DNA of 64,000 nucleotides from Gemmatimonadaceae bacterium (GTDB taxonomy: Bacteria > Gemmatimonadota > Gemmatimonadetes > Gemmatimonadales > Gemmatimonadaceae): contig JADKJT010000001.1 of the NCBI GenBank assembly GCA_016720905.1, forward strand, positions 310,001-374,000, read 5' to 3'. The first letter of the stretch is position 1. Each line of letters begins with the position of its first letter. This document shows positions 18,059 through 25,997 of the stretch, in pieces. Both the position numbers and the translations under genes were made by a program. A model generated the notes under the pieces. It had not been told where the DNA came from. It worked only from the letters and a program-made list of their open reading frames with translations, and ran no database searches.

Positions 18059-18568
18059 CTACTTGCCGATTCGATACGCGAAGTAGCGCCAGCCCGTCGA
18101 GTACTGCTGGTTGAACTGCTTCGATCCGGTCAGGAAGGAATGCCGCACTCCGCCATTGAAGATCTGGTCGGCACGCGACTTGGCGACCGTGTCGCCGTTC
18201 CTGCCGAACAGCCAGGCGTAACCATTCAGGATGAGGTTGTTCAGCTCAGGGACGGGATCCGGCCCGCCGGTCGCCGCGCACAGCGTCGGCACGTACTTGA
18301 ATCCTTCCGCCGAGGCCACCCACTGGGTTGTCCACAACCACTGGGTCGACTTCTGAACCGATGTGATGATCCGCGGATCGGCCCGGAAGTGCGTGTAGAT
18401 CTGGATGAGCGCTTCATTCAGCATCCCGTCCATGTAGTTGAGCGACTGGTTGCAGTACGCCGTCAGTCTGTACGAGCCATCGACTTCCTGCGCGCCGAGA
18501 ACAGCCGAGAGCATCACATCGAGCCGGTCCCCAGGGTCGTTGGGTTGTCGGCCAGTCGCCACGCCCAC
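18059..18568 (-). CDS. Surface lipoprotein, C-terminal part of a frameshifted gene
   Basis: This frame continues the lipoprotein that starts at 20328. Reading LADNP from the upstream frame and adding one base in the CCC run at 18542-18544 gives NDPGDRLDVMLSAVLGAQ in this frame. The visible sequence is helix-rich with aromatic repeats (LNYMDGMLNEALIQIYTHF, STQWLWTTQW, NGYAWLFGRNGDT). This fits the alpha/alpha-toroid architecture of polysaccharide lyases and glycoside hydrolases. No catalytic residues can be assigned with confidence. The apparent start at 18568 is an artefact of the frameshift. Confidence 0.75.
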   Translation of the reverse strand: MGVATGRQPNDPGDRLDVMLSAVLGAQEVDGSYRLTAYCNQSLNYMDGMLNEALIQIYTHFRADPRIITSVQKSTQWLWTTQWVASAEGFKYVPTLCAATGGPDPVPELNNLILNGYAWLFGRNGDTVAKSRADQIFNGGVRHSFLTGSKQFNQQYSTGWRYFAYRIGK

Positions 18569-20328
18569 AGATGTGCCATCAGGACGCGCGCCCGGATCCG
18601 GTTCTCGATGTCCCCATGCGTCTTGGTGCCCAATCCGATCGTCGAGCGGAAGTACGTGAAGATCTGAGTGATGCGGGTCACCGCGTAGCGGGACTGCTCG
18701 TCACCGGTCAGCAGGTAGTGCAGCCCCAACCCATCGACCTGCGACTGATGCGGTGACGTGCCATAGGCGTTGGCTTCGAGATAGCCCCTCCTCCAGCTGA
18801 GCAGCAGCTTCGTGCCGCGGTCCCAGTACAGGGGATTCCCGGTCCGTGCCCACATCGCATAGTAGATCTGTGCCCGGTCGTAGTAGTTCTCGGTCCAGTT
18901 GTCACCGTAGTTCGTGTACAGCACTTCCGCGTAGCGCACGAAGTCGTCGTCGAACTGGCGCCCATAGGTCGGAAGCTGAAGCGCCGCTTCCGCCGCAGTG
19001 ACCGTCGGACCGACCAGGTCGGTCGTCACGAGGTAGGTCGGATCTGTCGGAAGGATCACAGCGGCTGGATCCGCTCGATCATCCGCGGGCTTGGCGAGAT
19101 CCGCCAGCGAGCGCGGCGTGCTCGAAATCACCACCTGCGCGGCGACCGCCACGCTCGAGGTGAGTGCGTACGGGAACTGCACCAGCACGGAGCGCAGCGT
19201 GCCGTCCGCATGCCGTCCCTTCAACTCCTCGGCATAGACCTGCAGCTCGACACCACCGACGATCACGTGCACGTTCTTGCCGTTGCCCGGCGCGAGGACG
19301 CCAGCCTTCAGCGGAATCGCACTCGACACGAGCACCGTTCCTGTGCCCACCGTGCGGCGTCGCACCGATGCCGCGATCGACAAGCCCTGCGTTGGCGGCG
19401 GCGGAGTGACTGGCGGCGGAGTGACTGGCGGCGGCGGGCTCACCGGATCGGTGCCAGCAGGCGCAGCCTTGACGATGACCTCGAGTTCGGCGCTGGTATT
19501 CGTGGACGATGACGCCAGCACGCTGGCGCGGCCGACGGCCACTCCGGCGATCACTCCCGTCTGGGATACGGTCGCGACCGCGGTGTTGCGAGACGTGAGC
19601 GTCACCGCCGAGGTCCCGCCAGTCGGAAACTTCGTCACCGACTGACCGACAGTGAGAACCACGGAATCGACGCCGAAGCTGAGCGCAGTCGACGACGGCG
19701 GGGCGGTCGTTGATCCAACGGCGACGACGAGCGTGCCCAGCGCGCCAACCAGGTTCGTGACCTGTACCGACGTACGCCCTGCTGCGACTCCCCGCACGAC
19801 ACCTGCGCCGGAGACCGCGGCCACCGAGCTGTTGAGCGAGGAATACGCCGGCGCATACCGGGGGTCGGTCGGCCGGGCCACGACGGAGTCGCCGGCCCGG
19901 TTCAGCAGAATCGAATCGGCGCTAAACCGAAGCGGCGCGGGCCCGGTACCAACGCGAACCACGAACGAATCCACCACAGCGCCGGCACTGGCTGTCACAA
20001 GTGTGCCACCCGACATCTTGCCTGTCACACGGCCGCTGCTCGAGACCGTCGCCACCGTGGCGTCGACCGTTCGCCAGGACGCGCTGGTGGATGTCCGGCT
20101 CGTCCGCCAGAACGTCCGGGTCGCGGTTGCCGACATCGACAAAACAGTAGATTGATTGAGCCCAAGCGTGACTACTCGCAGTCCGCCCATGGCGGCGGCG
20201 ACCGGTGCGCCTGATTCGCTAGCCGGTTCGACAGCATTCGGTTCGACCCCGGTGGTCGCGTCTCCGCATGCCACCATCAGTCCGAACAACGGCAACAGCA
20301 GCATCGAGATCCTCTTTTCTCCGTTCAC
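18514..20328 (-). CDS. Exported lipoprotein: Ig-like (BIG2) repeats plus alpha-toroid-like domain
   Basis: The product begins with a type II signal peptide (LLLPLFGLMVAC, lipid Cys at residue 21). Three bacterial-Ig-like segments follow (residues about 45-290), recognisable by repeats of the kind TVATVSSSGRVTGKMSG, AAVSGAGVVRGVAAGRTSV and AVATVSQTGVIAGVAVGRAS. A Pro-rich linker (about 295-315) leads to a helix-rich region with many Tyr/Trp (YYDRAQIYYAMWARTGNPLYWDRG). A strong ribosome site (GAGGAGG) decides the GTG start. The leader carries a c-di-GMP-I-like aptamer. A polysaccharide-acting or polysaccharide-anchoring role is inferred from location and fold only. Confidence 0.8.
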   Translation of the reverse strand: MNGEKRISMLLLPLFGLMVACGDATTGVEPNAVEPASESGAPVAAAMGGLRVVTLGLNQSTVLSMSATATRTFWRTSRTSTSASWRTVDATVATVSSSGRVTGKMSGGTLVTASAGAVVDSFVVRVGTGPAPLRFSADSILLNRAGDSVVARPTDPRYAPAYSSLNSSVAAVSGAGVVRGVAAGRTSVQVTNLVGALGTLVVAVGSTTAPPSSTALSFGVDSVVLTVGQSVTKFPTGGTSAVTLTSRNTAVATVSQTGVIAGVAVGRASVLASSSTNTSAELEVIVKAAPAGTDPVSPPPPVTPPPVTPPPPTQGLSIAASVRRRTVGTGTVLVSSAIPLKAGVLAPGNGKNVHVIVGGVELQVYAEELKGRHADGTLRSVLVQFPYALTSSVAVAAQVVISSTPRSLADLAKPADDRADPAAVILPTDPTYLVTTDLVGPTVTAAEAALQLPTYGRQFDDDFVRYAEVLYTNYGDNWTENYYDRAQIYYAMWARTGNPLYWDRGTKLLLSWRRGYLEANAYGTSPHQSQVDGLGLHYLLTGDEQSRYAVTRITQIFTYFRSTIGLGTKTHGDIENRIRARVLMAHLWAWRLADNPTTLGTGSM

Positions 20329-20364
20329 AACGACCTCCTCTGGCAGGTTCGGCGGCTCGACTGG

Positions 20365-20440
20365 CGTGGAGATTCCGGCTTCGAAATCGCGTTAGCCTCG
20401 TAGCTTTGCGTCGCCGGCTTTCGCCGGGTTTGCCTTTGTC
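20365..20440 (-). ncRNA. Candidate cyclic-di-GMP-I (GEMM-I) riboswitch in the lipoprotein leader
   Basis: On the minus strand the leader reads AAAGGCAAACC, then a five-bp stem CCGGC/GCCGG closed by a GAAA tetraloop. This is followed directly by GACGCAAAGC, TACGAGGCTAA, and 3' AGCCGG. The order GGCAAACC - GNRA hairpin - GACGCAAAGC - CUAA - AGCCGG is the conserved core of RF01051. The canonical last strand GGGUUGCC is replaced here by GGAATCTCC, which weakens the closing helix. It ends about 25 bases before the GAGGAGG ribosome site of the gene at 20328. This suggests control of translation or early termination by c-di-GMP. Confidence 0.72.
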
Positions 20441-20497
20441 GTTCTACGTTTGGCGGCGTCCTGATACAGGAGTCCCGGCAAGCGAGAGAACAAAGGG

Positions 20498-21913
20498 ATG
20501 ACGACTTCACTGGCTCACGGCAACCGCGAGCGTGGTTCGATCGTCATGCACGGACACAATAACTCGATATCGCGCAGGCAGCCATCGGGCTTCGTCATTG
20601 CGCCCGTAGCAGCCTCATCAGAATTACGACCTGCGTCATTCAAATCTCCAGCCACCAGTGTGACTCCCGACACCACCCGCGTTACGGACAAGCTGTACGC
20701 CGACGCCACGCCGACGCTTCCCAGGACCAGGATTCTGTATGTGTACCCGGACACCATGGGGCCGTCTGCAACGCGCGAGCGAAACGCGCTGCATTTCCTG
20801 AGCGCATTCCTGTGCGGCGACATGATCCCGGTCTTCGTGCCTCGTCGGCACGATGAAGCACGCGTCCTCGCCGAGACGAAGGACGCAATCGGTGACTTCG
20901 TACTACATCCCGTGAATACCAGTGTCCGCATACCGATCCTGAAACAACTGATCGAAGCAACCCGAATGCTCGCCACCGCGCGCCGCCTTCGGCTGCAGTT
21001 GCGGCGCCGCGGTCAACGATACGACGCCATCGTCGCCCACGGGCCGTACCGCACCGGATTCGTCGGCCTGTTGCTGAGCAGACTCTGGCGACTTCCGCTC
21101 GTCGTCGAGTTCCCGGGGCACCCCACCCGGGCGCTTGCCCTCGATCGCTCGGTCGTTGGCCGGGTGAAGTCGGCACTCGCCCCGGCGTTGGTCGGCATCA
21201 TCGCAAAGCATGTGGAAGGCGTCCGCTTGCTGTATCCGACGCAACTCGACGGGGTCGTCAGCCTTCGATCGGAGGCGACCCCGCACCGTGTGCATGTGTT
21301 TCACGAGTTCGTGCCCGTCGGTTCAATTCGGCCAGGGTCCGTGAAGAAGCCTGTTATCCTGTTCGTCGGATTTCCCTGGTATCTGAAGGGCGTGGACATC
21401 CTCATCGCCGCATTCCATCGCCTGTGCAATGATTTTCCGGACGTGAAATTGAAGATCGTCGGATTCTGCCCGGACCGTGCGCCGTGGGAGACGCTGGCGA
21501 AAGGCAACCCGAACATTGAGTTCCTCGGCCCTCAGCTCAACACCGCGATCGCGGAACTTATGGCGGAGAGCCAGGTCTTCGTGCTGCCGTCGAGAAGCGA
21601 GGCGATGGGGCGTGTCCTGCTCGAATCGATGGCGGCAGGCACGCCGGTGGTCGCGTCCCGTGTCGACGGAATTCCCCACTATGTCTTCGACGATGTCGAC
21701 GGTCTGCTCTTTGATTCGGAAGACGTGACAGGACTGGAAGCGCAGCTCCGGCGGCTCCTGTTAAGTGCGGCCCTGCGCGAGCGCCTGTCGGTCGAGGCTC
21801 TCCGCAAGGTTAACGAGACCTATTCCGAAGACGCCTATGCACGCGCGTTCTCCTCCATGGTCCGGAACGCGATCGCCGAGAGGCGCCGGCGGCAGGTTCG
21901 ACAGCATCACTGA
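20498..21913 (+). CDS. GT4 glycosyltransferase
   Basis: A 471-residue protein with about 75 residues of low-conservation N-terminal extension before the GT-B fold (RILYVYPDTMGPSATRERNAL). The C-terminal domain has LFVGFPWYLKGVDILIAAF, KIVGFCPDRAPWE, IEFLGPQLNTAIAELM and the signature PSRSEAMGRVLLESMAAGTPVVAS-type block with both Glu residues. An in-frame ATG at 20546 is an alternative start. It is divergent from the riboswitch-controlled lipoprotein gene and lies apart from the main EPS operon. Confidence 0.85.
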   Translation: MTTSLAHGNRERGSIVMHGHNNSISRRQPSGFVIAPVAASSELRPASFKSPATSVTPDTTRVTDKLYADATPTLPRTRILYVYPDTMGPSATRERNALHFLSAFLCGDMIPVFVPRRHDEARVLAETKDAIGDFVLHPVNTSVRIPILKQLIEATRMLATARRLRLQLRRRGQRYDAIVAHGPYRTGFVGLLLSRLWRLPLVVEFPGHPTRALALDRSVVGRVKSALAPALVGIIAKHVEGVRLLYPTQLDGVVSLRSEATPHRVHVFHEFVPVGSIRPGSVKKPVILFVGFPWYLKGVDILIAAFHRLCNDFPDVKLKIVGFCPDRAPWETLAKGNPNIEFLGPQLNTAIAELMAESQVFVLPSRSEAMGRVLLESMAAGTPVVASRVDGIPHYVFDDVDGLLFDSEDVTGLEAQLRRLLLSAALRERLSVEALRKVNETYSEDAYARAFSSMVRNAIAERRRRQVRQHH

Positions 21914-22045
21914 TAAGGGGATCTGGCTCGGACTGTTGCACCCGCGCAACAACTGGCGCTCCTGCGCAACATCGATTCGGCGTGGCCCTGACGGATGAAC
22001 GAACACAAGCACATATTCTACAGTGACTTGCAAAGCTGAACTCGG

Positions 22046-22061
22046 TGGCATTTGCCTTGCT
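22046..22061 (+). promoter_or_regulatory. Sigma-54 (-24/-12) promoter of the PEP-CTERM gene
   Basis: TGGCATTTGCCTTGCT matches the sigma-54 consensus TGGCACG-N4-TTGCT in 10 of 12 fixed positions. It has GG (22047-22048) and GC (22059-22060) separated by exactly ten bases. Transcription would start near 22072, leaving a leader of about 100 bases before the ATG at 22175. The NtrC-family regulator at 9622-11109 is the obvious candidate activator in this window. Confidence 0.72.
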
Positions 22062-22174
22062 CTACAGGCTAGCGAGAGATCGAAGTGTTTGGTATCGCTG
22101 TGCCGCACCCGAGTAGGGTTCGGATGGGCGATCCGGAAGGCCGTTACCCCAAGATGCCGAGGAGGCATATCACA

Positions 22175-22666
22175 ATGAAGTTACTCACGAAAGCGTTGGC
22201 CACGATCGCACTTGTCGCGCTGCCGACCGTCGCCCAAGCGCAGTTCGACGTGACGATGACCATCACCGGCCAGCCGATCGCCGCCGGCATCCCGAACGTC
22301 GACATGGGCGGTGGACAGTTTACGGCGACCACCAGCGATCCGTCGCTGGCGAACCTGTTCGTGTACTGCATCGACAACCTGCGTCCGTTCCAGTTCCAGA
22401 CGGCGTATCAGTACCGCGTGTTCACTTTCCAGGAGTATGTCTCGGCGCTGCTTCCGTCTTCGCTCGCGACGCAGTCGGTCGACGACCTGAACGAGATTGC
22501 GAAAAACACCGAGATCATTCGGCTGAACGGGCAGGGACCTCGTCAATCCGAGCCACCCGTCGAACGTCGCCCAGGTGAACTCCTGGAGCATCTTCAACGA
22601 TGCGACTCAAGGTTCAGTGGATCCGCTCTTCGACAATACGAACTATCGCGTGCTCGTCTCAGTTGA
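22175..22666 (+). CDS. PEP-CTERM surface protein, N-terminal part (frameshifted)
   Basis: A small secreted protein. A signal peptide (MKLLTKALATIALVALPTVA, cleavage after AQA) follows a clear GAGGAGG ribosome site at 22159-22165, which fixes the ATG at 22175 rather than an earlier in-frame start. The mature part has FTATTSDPSLANLFVYCIDN and a FTFQEYVSALLPSS segment typical of uncharacterised PEP-CTERM proteins. The frame departs after NTEIIRLNG. One extra base in the G runs at 22529-22536 would restore DLVNPSHPSNVAQVNSW in the next frame. The protein should be displayed or released through an exosortase, which is not present in this window. Confidence 0.8.
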   Translation: MKLLTKALATIALVALPTVAQAQFDVTMTITGQPIAAGIPNVDMGGGQFTATTSDPSLANLFVYCIDNLRPFQFQTAYQYRVFTFQEYVSALLPSSLATQSVDDLNEIAKNTEIIRLNGQGPRQSEPPVERRPGELLEHLQRCDSRFSGSALRQYELSRARLS

Positions 22667-22805
22667 CGCGATCAATGCACAGGGTCGGCTCGTCGAAGGC
22701 ACACAGACCTTCATGACGACGGTTCCTGAGCCCTCGACCTACCTCCTGATGGCCACTGGCCTGATGGCGGTTGCCATGGTCGCTCGTCGCCGCAAGCAGG
22801 CCTGA
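22575..22805 (+). CDS. PEP-CTERM surface protein, C-terminal sorting part (frameshifted)
   Basis: This frame supplies the end of the protein: VNSWSIFNDATQG, a beta-rich stretch, and the sorting signal VPEPSTYLLMATGLMAVAMV followed by ARRRKQA. The tripartite arrangement (Pro-Glu-Pro, hydrophobic helix, Arg cluster) is the PEP-CTERM signal recognised by exosortases. In-frame coding sequence extends upstream of the GTG at 22575 to about 22530, showing that this start is an artefact of the frameshift. The joined product would be about 209 residues. A terminator hairpin follows. Confidence 0.85.
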   Translation: MNSWSIFNDATQGSVDPLFDNTNYRVLVSVDAINAQGRLVEGTQTFMTTVPEPSTYLLMATGLMAVAMVARRRKQA

Positions 22806-22840
22806 GCGGGCAAGTTGTCGGCGGCGTTCGCGCCGCGGTG

Positions 22841-22878
22841 AGACTGCGGGTTGCACTTCGTGCAGCCCGCAGTCTTTC
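22841..22878 (+). terminator. Intrinsic terminator of the PEP-CTERM gene
   Basis: A 16-bp stem (AGACTGCGGGTTGCAC with its complement, one G-T pair) closes a three-base TTC loop and is followed by TTTCATTT. It lies 36 bases after the stop codon of the PEP-CTERM gene and ends just before the left end of the insertion element. Confidence 0.85.
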
Positions 22879-22978
22879 ATTTCCCCTTAGGGAGGCTCTG
22901 CAAAATTATTCGTGCATTTGCTGATGCGTGAGTGAATATTGGCGTCACGAAAAAGGTCTTCCTCGACGCGAGTGACGC

Positions 22979-23635
22979 ATGAATGAGCAGCGGACGTTGG
23001 CCAGCGTGGTCTATGATGCGAAGCGCAAAGTGACGCGCCGTGAACGGGTCCTGGCGGAAATGGACCGGGTAATCCCGTGGGCGAGGTTGCTGGCGTTGGT
23101 CGCCCCGCACTACGCCACACCCGGCCGTGGTCGCCGGCCGCTGCCCCTCGAGACGATGCTGCGGGTGTACTTCCTCCAGCAGTGGTTCGATTTGTCGGAT
23201 CCCGCCGCCGAGGACATGATGTACGACAGCGAGTCGATGCGCCGCTTTGCGCGCATCGACTCGGGGGAGGACGCCGTGCCGGACGAAACGACGATTCTGC
23301 GCTTCCGGCATCTGCTCGAGGAGCACCTGCTGACCGCACAGATGTTTGACGCGGTGCGCGACCTCTTGGTCGACCACGACCTGCTGTTGACGCGAGGCAC
23401 GATCGTCGATGCGACGTTGATCGCTGCGCCGAGTTCGACGAAGAATCGGACGAAGACGCGCGATCCGGAAATAGGGGCTCGTGCACACGCTTACGACCAC
23501 CGATGCGGCGCAAGCGGATATCACGCAGTTGCCGCATTTGGTGCATGGCTTCGAAGAGACGCTGCACGGCGACAAGGCGTACGAGGCGGCCGGCGGACAG
23601 TATCTGGTGAATCAACGCGACGCGCGCACGCCTGA
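22979..23635 (+). pseudogene. IS5-family transposase, N-terminal fragment
   Basis: This part has the IS5-type N-terminal helical domain (LPLETMLRVYFLQQWFDLSDPAAEDMMYDS-like, with SMRRFARID and PDETTILRFRHLLE). It also has the first catalytic Asp in GTIVDATLIAAPSSTKNRTK. At RDPE the family normally continues with an FGMKAHIGVDADSG block of about 24 residues. Here it jumps at about 23470-23474 straight to GLVHTLTTT in another frame. The loss of roughly 70 bases makes this an internal deletion rather than a one-base slip, so the transposase is probably inactive. Confidence 0.85.
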
Positions 23636-23831
23636 ACACGACGCCCTCAATCGAGAGCGTTCCCGAGTACGGGCTCGTGGTGAACATCCGTCTCACGTGG
23701 TGAAGCGGTTGTGGGGTTTCACGAAGGACCGCTATCGCGGGTTGCGCAAGAACACGACGCGGGCACTGATGGCGTTTGCGCTCGCGAATCTGTACCTGAT
23801 GCGTTATCGACTGCGCGCGCTGGGCACGTAG
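23481..23831 (+). pseudogene. IS5-family transposase, C-terminal fragment
   Basis: The second frame holds the rest of the DDE domain: LVHTLTTTDAAQADITQLPHL, the second Asp in LHGDKAYEAAGG, and the Glu in RGEHPSHVVKRLWGFTKDRYRGL. It ends in the conserved MAFALANLYLMRYRL. Acidic catalytic residues are present on the two fragments, but the beta-strand block between them is missing. It would need a full-length copy elsewhere in the genome to move. Confidence 0.85.
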
Positions 23832-24045
23832 TGTCGGTGAGCGCGGCGCGATGGGGAGACATCCTCCACGCGCGCCGCGAGAACGCACCTTTTCGAGGCG
23901 CACCATGCCATTTCGTGTCGGTGACACGGCTCAAGAACCCAATTCAGCATCATCCGCTCGCTATTGATCACTTGATCAGAGCTTCCCTAAGCATCGCCGT
24001 TGACCCGCAACGTGGCGATGACCTCGCTGCACCCTACGATCTGTA

Positions 24046-25014
24046 ATGAGCGCCGACCCCGTAACCACCTTTCTGCGCGAGTCCCCGTCCCTGGATCCCG
24101 CCTTCTCCGGTCTGCGCCGGGAGATTCTCGACACCGCCAAATGCTGGATTGATCTCGAATTAGGGGACGGCAGCCGTTCATGGCTGCGCCGCGGGCGCCA
24201 TTCGGTCTCCGGGATCCCGCTTCGCTCCCTCGAACCGGCGCTCGGGTGGGAGCAGCGGCCGTGGGTGGGAGCACAGGGGTCCGCCGCCGCGCTGCTGGGC
24301 GCCCTGATACGGCTGGCTGACTGGGACGTCTGCTATCTCAACTCCCTGTCCGACGCGGAAACAGCGGAGGTGGTCGATACGTCGCGCAGTCTTGGTCTTC
24401 GGTCGTTCGTCTTTCCGTTGCCCGTCGCAGCGATCGTGGGCATCGATAGCTATGCGGCCCTGCTCAAGTCGCGCGATCGGGCGACCAACGCGAAACAGCG
24501 CAGCAAATATCGCAAGATCGAACAGGCCGGGTTGGTATTTCGCGATTCAATCCCGTGGAGCGACATGAACTCGCTGCTCGATCGGCGCGAACTGCCCGGC
24601 GGGGCGGATACCGACTACACGCGATCCCCGGCTTTCCGCCGCTTCTTCGCCGCGTTCCGCGAACAGGTGGCGACTGAAGGCCGCCTCGTGGAATACGGAC
24701 TCTATGACGGTTCGAAGCTGGTGGCCTATGCGTCGGGCTTCCGGATGAGCCGCGTATTCCATTTCTACCAGGGAGCGTACGATCCGGACTACCGCGTGTA
24801 TCGGCCGGGGATCATGGCGTATGAGAAGGCCATCGAGCGAATTCTCGATCAGGGGGCCGATCTCATCGACTTCATGGGCGCCGGATTCGCGTACTTTCAT
24901 GAGTTTACCCGCGAGGAAGTGCCTTTGAAGCGGGTCTTGCTCTTCTCGCGGTCGCTGCGCGCGCGTTTGGCTGGGAGACTGTTCTCCTTAAGACATGGCC
25001 ACGACGCGAAGTAG
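24046..25014 (+). CDS. FemAB/CelD-like GNAT acyltransferase
   Basis: A 322-residue paralogue of the truncated protein at the left edge of the window; clear similarity extends from Trp34 to the C-terminus. Motifs include ATNAKQRSKYRKIEQAGL, typical of BioF2-like acetyltransferase folds, TDYTRSPAFRRFFAAFREQ, and RPGIMAYEKAIERILDQGADLIDFMGAG in the acyl-CoA-binding half. The start at ATG 24046 is just 55 bases past the insertion element, so its native promoter may have been displaced. CelD, BcsL and FemAB-like members occur with cellulose, EPS and PEP-CTERM loci. The substrate is unknown. Confidence 0.8.
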   Translation: MSADPVTTFLRESPSLDPAFSGLRREILDTAKCWIDLELGDGSRSWLRRGRHSVSGIPLRSLEPALGWEQRPWVGAQGSAAALLGALIRLADWDVCYLNSLSDAETAEVVDTSRSLGLRSFVFPLPVAAIVGIDSYAALLKSRDRATNAKQRSKYRKIEQAGLVFRDSIPWSDMNSLLDRRELPGGADTDYTRSPAFRRFFAAFREQVATEGRLVEYGLYDGSKLVAYASGFRMSRVFHFYQGAYDPDYRVYRPGIMAYEKAIERILDQGADLIDFMGAGFAYFHEFTREEVPLKRVLLFSRSLRARLAGRLFSLRHGHDAK

Positions 25015-25085
25015 GTCTGGGAGCACACCACGCTTCGTTGGTAGGCTGTCGAAGTGAAAACGAGTGCGCGGCGCAGCGGCCCTTC

Positions 25086-25997
25086 CTACTCTACCCGCAC
25101 CACCGCAACCCGCAAACTGCTCGGCGGGGCGCTCGCCCCGCCCTCGCCGCGCAACTCCAGCAGCTGGCTTCCCGTCTGGGCGCCTTCGAAGCTGAAATAG
25201 CTGCTGCTGAATGCCCGCAGTTTGGCCACCGGCAAGGTGAACGACCCGAACGTCATCGCCCGCGCGCGCAGCGGGCTGGCCACGAACGATCCCGGATACG
25301 TGGTCGCCAGTCCGGCAAAGACATCGGCCACGTTCCAGCTGGGGAAGGTCAGTTGTCGGCGCGTCGGCACGAAGTCCGCGAGATCATCCACCGCGTTGGC
25401 CAAGGCCCAGTCGGCCAGCATCTCGCCCGCCGGACGCCCCGTACGCTGCGCCAGGTTGCTCAGTCCCGTGAGCTGACCGCCTCGAACGATATCCTTGATC
25501 CAGGTGTCTTCATTGCCGGCGTACTGGTCGGCAGCCCAACGCACCAGAGACCAGCCGCTGGCGTAGAACGTAAAATCGCCATTGGCGGCCGCGCCAATCG
25601 GGGTCAACGTGTCCACACCACGCATGTATTGGTGCAGCACGGAGAAGTGCTTCCACATCATCAGCGGCCGGTCGTCGCACTGGTACACTTCGCACCGCAC
25701 CGTGGTCTGATACCCGACGTTGCCCTTCCAGGCGCCGCCGTCGGCGAACGTCCGCGAATACAGCTCTTCGGCGACACGCCCCAGGCTTTCTTCCAGCCAG
25801 GACTCTTCAAACGGCGTCCCATTCACAAAGCGAATGGCGAAAGAGGCCAGGTGCTTGCTCTCGTGCATCACCGTGCCGCGCAGCGATCGCCGCCATTCCG
25901 TCGGAGATTCGGCGGCGTTGGCCACGCGCGCATAGAACACGTCGTCCTCATTGCTTGCCGCAAACGTGCCTTTGGGATAGAAGTTGCAGGCCGACAC
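25086..25997 (-). CDS. Secreted HExxH metalloprotease lipoprotein, catalytic part (frameshifted)
   Basis: This frame holds the catalytic domain. RGTVMHESKHLASFAIR contains the zinc motif HESKH, and the downstream Glu candidates are in EESWLEESLGRVAEELYSR. It is followed by YASGWSLVRWAADQYAG and a C-terminal beta-rich domain ending in VAVVRVE. The arrangement resembles hyicolysin-type (M30-like) peptidases. The true reading enters from the 27703 frame: restoring one G in the run at 26009-26012 turns DSLPG into DSLPG-VAGYVSACNF. The apparent start at 25997 is therefore artificial. Confidence 0.75.
   Translation of the reverse strand: MSACNFYPKGTFAASNEDDVFYARVANAAESPTEWRRSLRGTVMHESKHLASFAIRFVNGTPFEESWLEESLGRVAEELYSRTFADGGAWKGNVGYQTTVRCEVYQCDDRPLMMWKHFSVLHQYMRGVDTLTPIGAAANGDFTFYASGWSLVRWAADQYAGNEDTWIKDIVRGGQLTGLSNLAQRTGRPAGEMLADWALANAVDDLADFVPTRRQLTFPSWNVADVFAGLATTYPGSFVASPLRARAMTFGSFTLPVAKLRAFSSSYFSFEGAQTGSQLLELRGEGGASAPPSSLRVAVVRVE

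Larger units (their letters stand above)
22887..23990 (+). mobile_element. Degenerate IS5-like insertion sequence, about 1.1 kb
   Basis: Terminal inverted repeats TTAGGGAGGCTCTG (22887-22900) and CAGAGCTTCCCTAA (23977-23990) match at 13 of 14 positions and bracket a broken IS5-family transposase. The flanking bases (CTTA left, TAAG right) are inverted rather than directly repeated, so no clean target duplication can be called. The right 150 bases inside the element are non-coding. The element separates the PEP-CTERM gene from the FemAB-like gene at 24046. Confidence 0.85.

Noticed and set aside
22527..22536. Programmed +1 frameshift in the PEP-CTERM gene
   Set aside because: No slippery heptamer or downstream structure was seen, and neighbouring genes carry similar one-base shifts at G/C runs, so a consensus error is simpler.
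22883..23994. CTTA/TAAG as a target-site duplication of the IS element
   Set aside because: They are reverse complements, not direct repeats, so they extend the inverted repeat or are coincidental.
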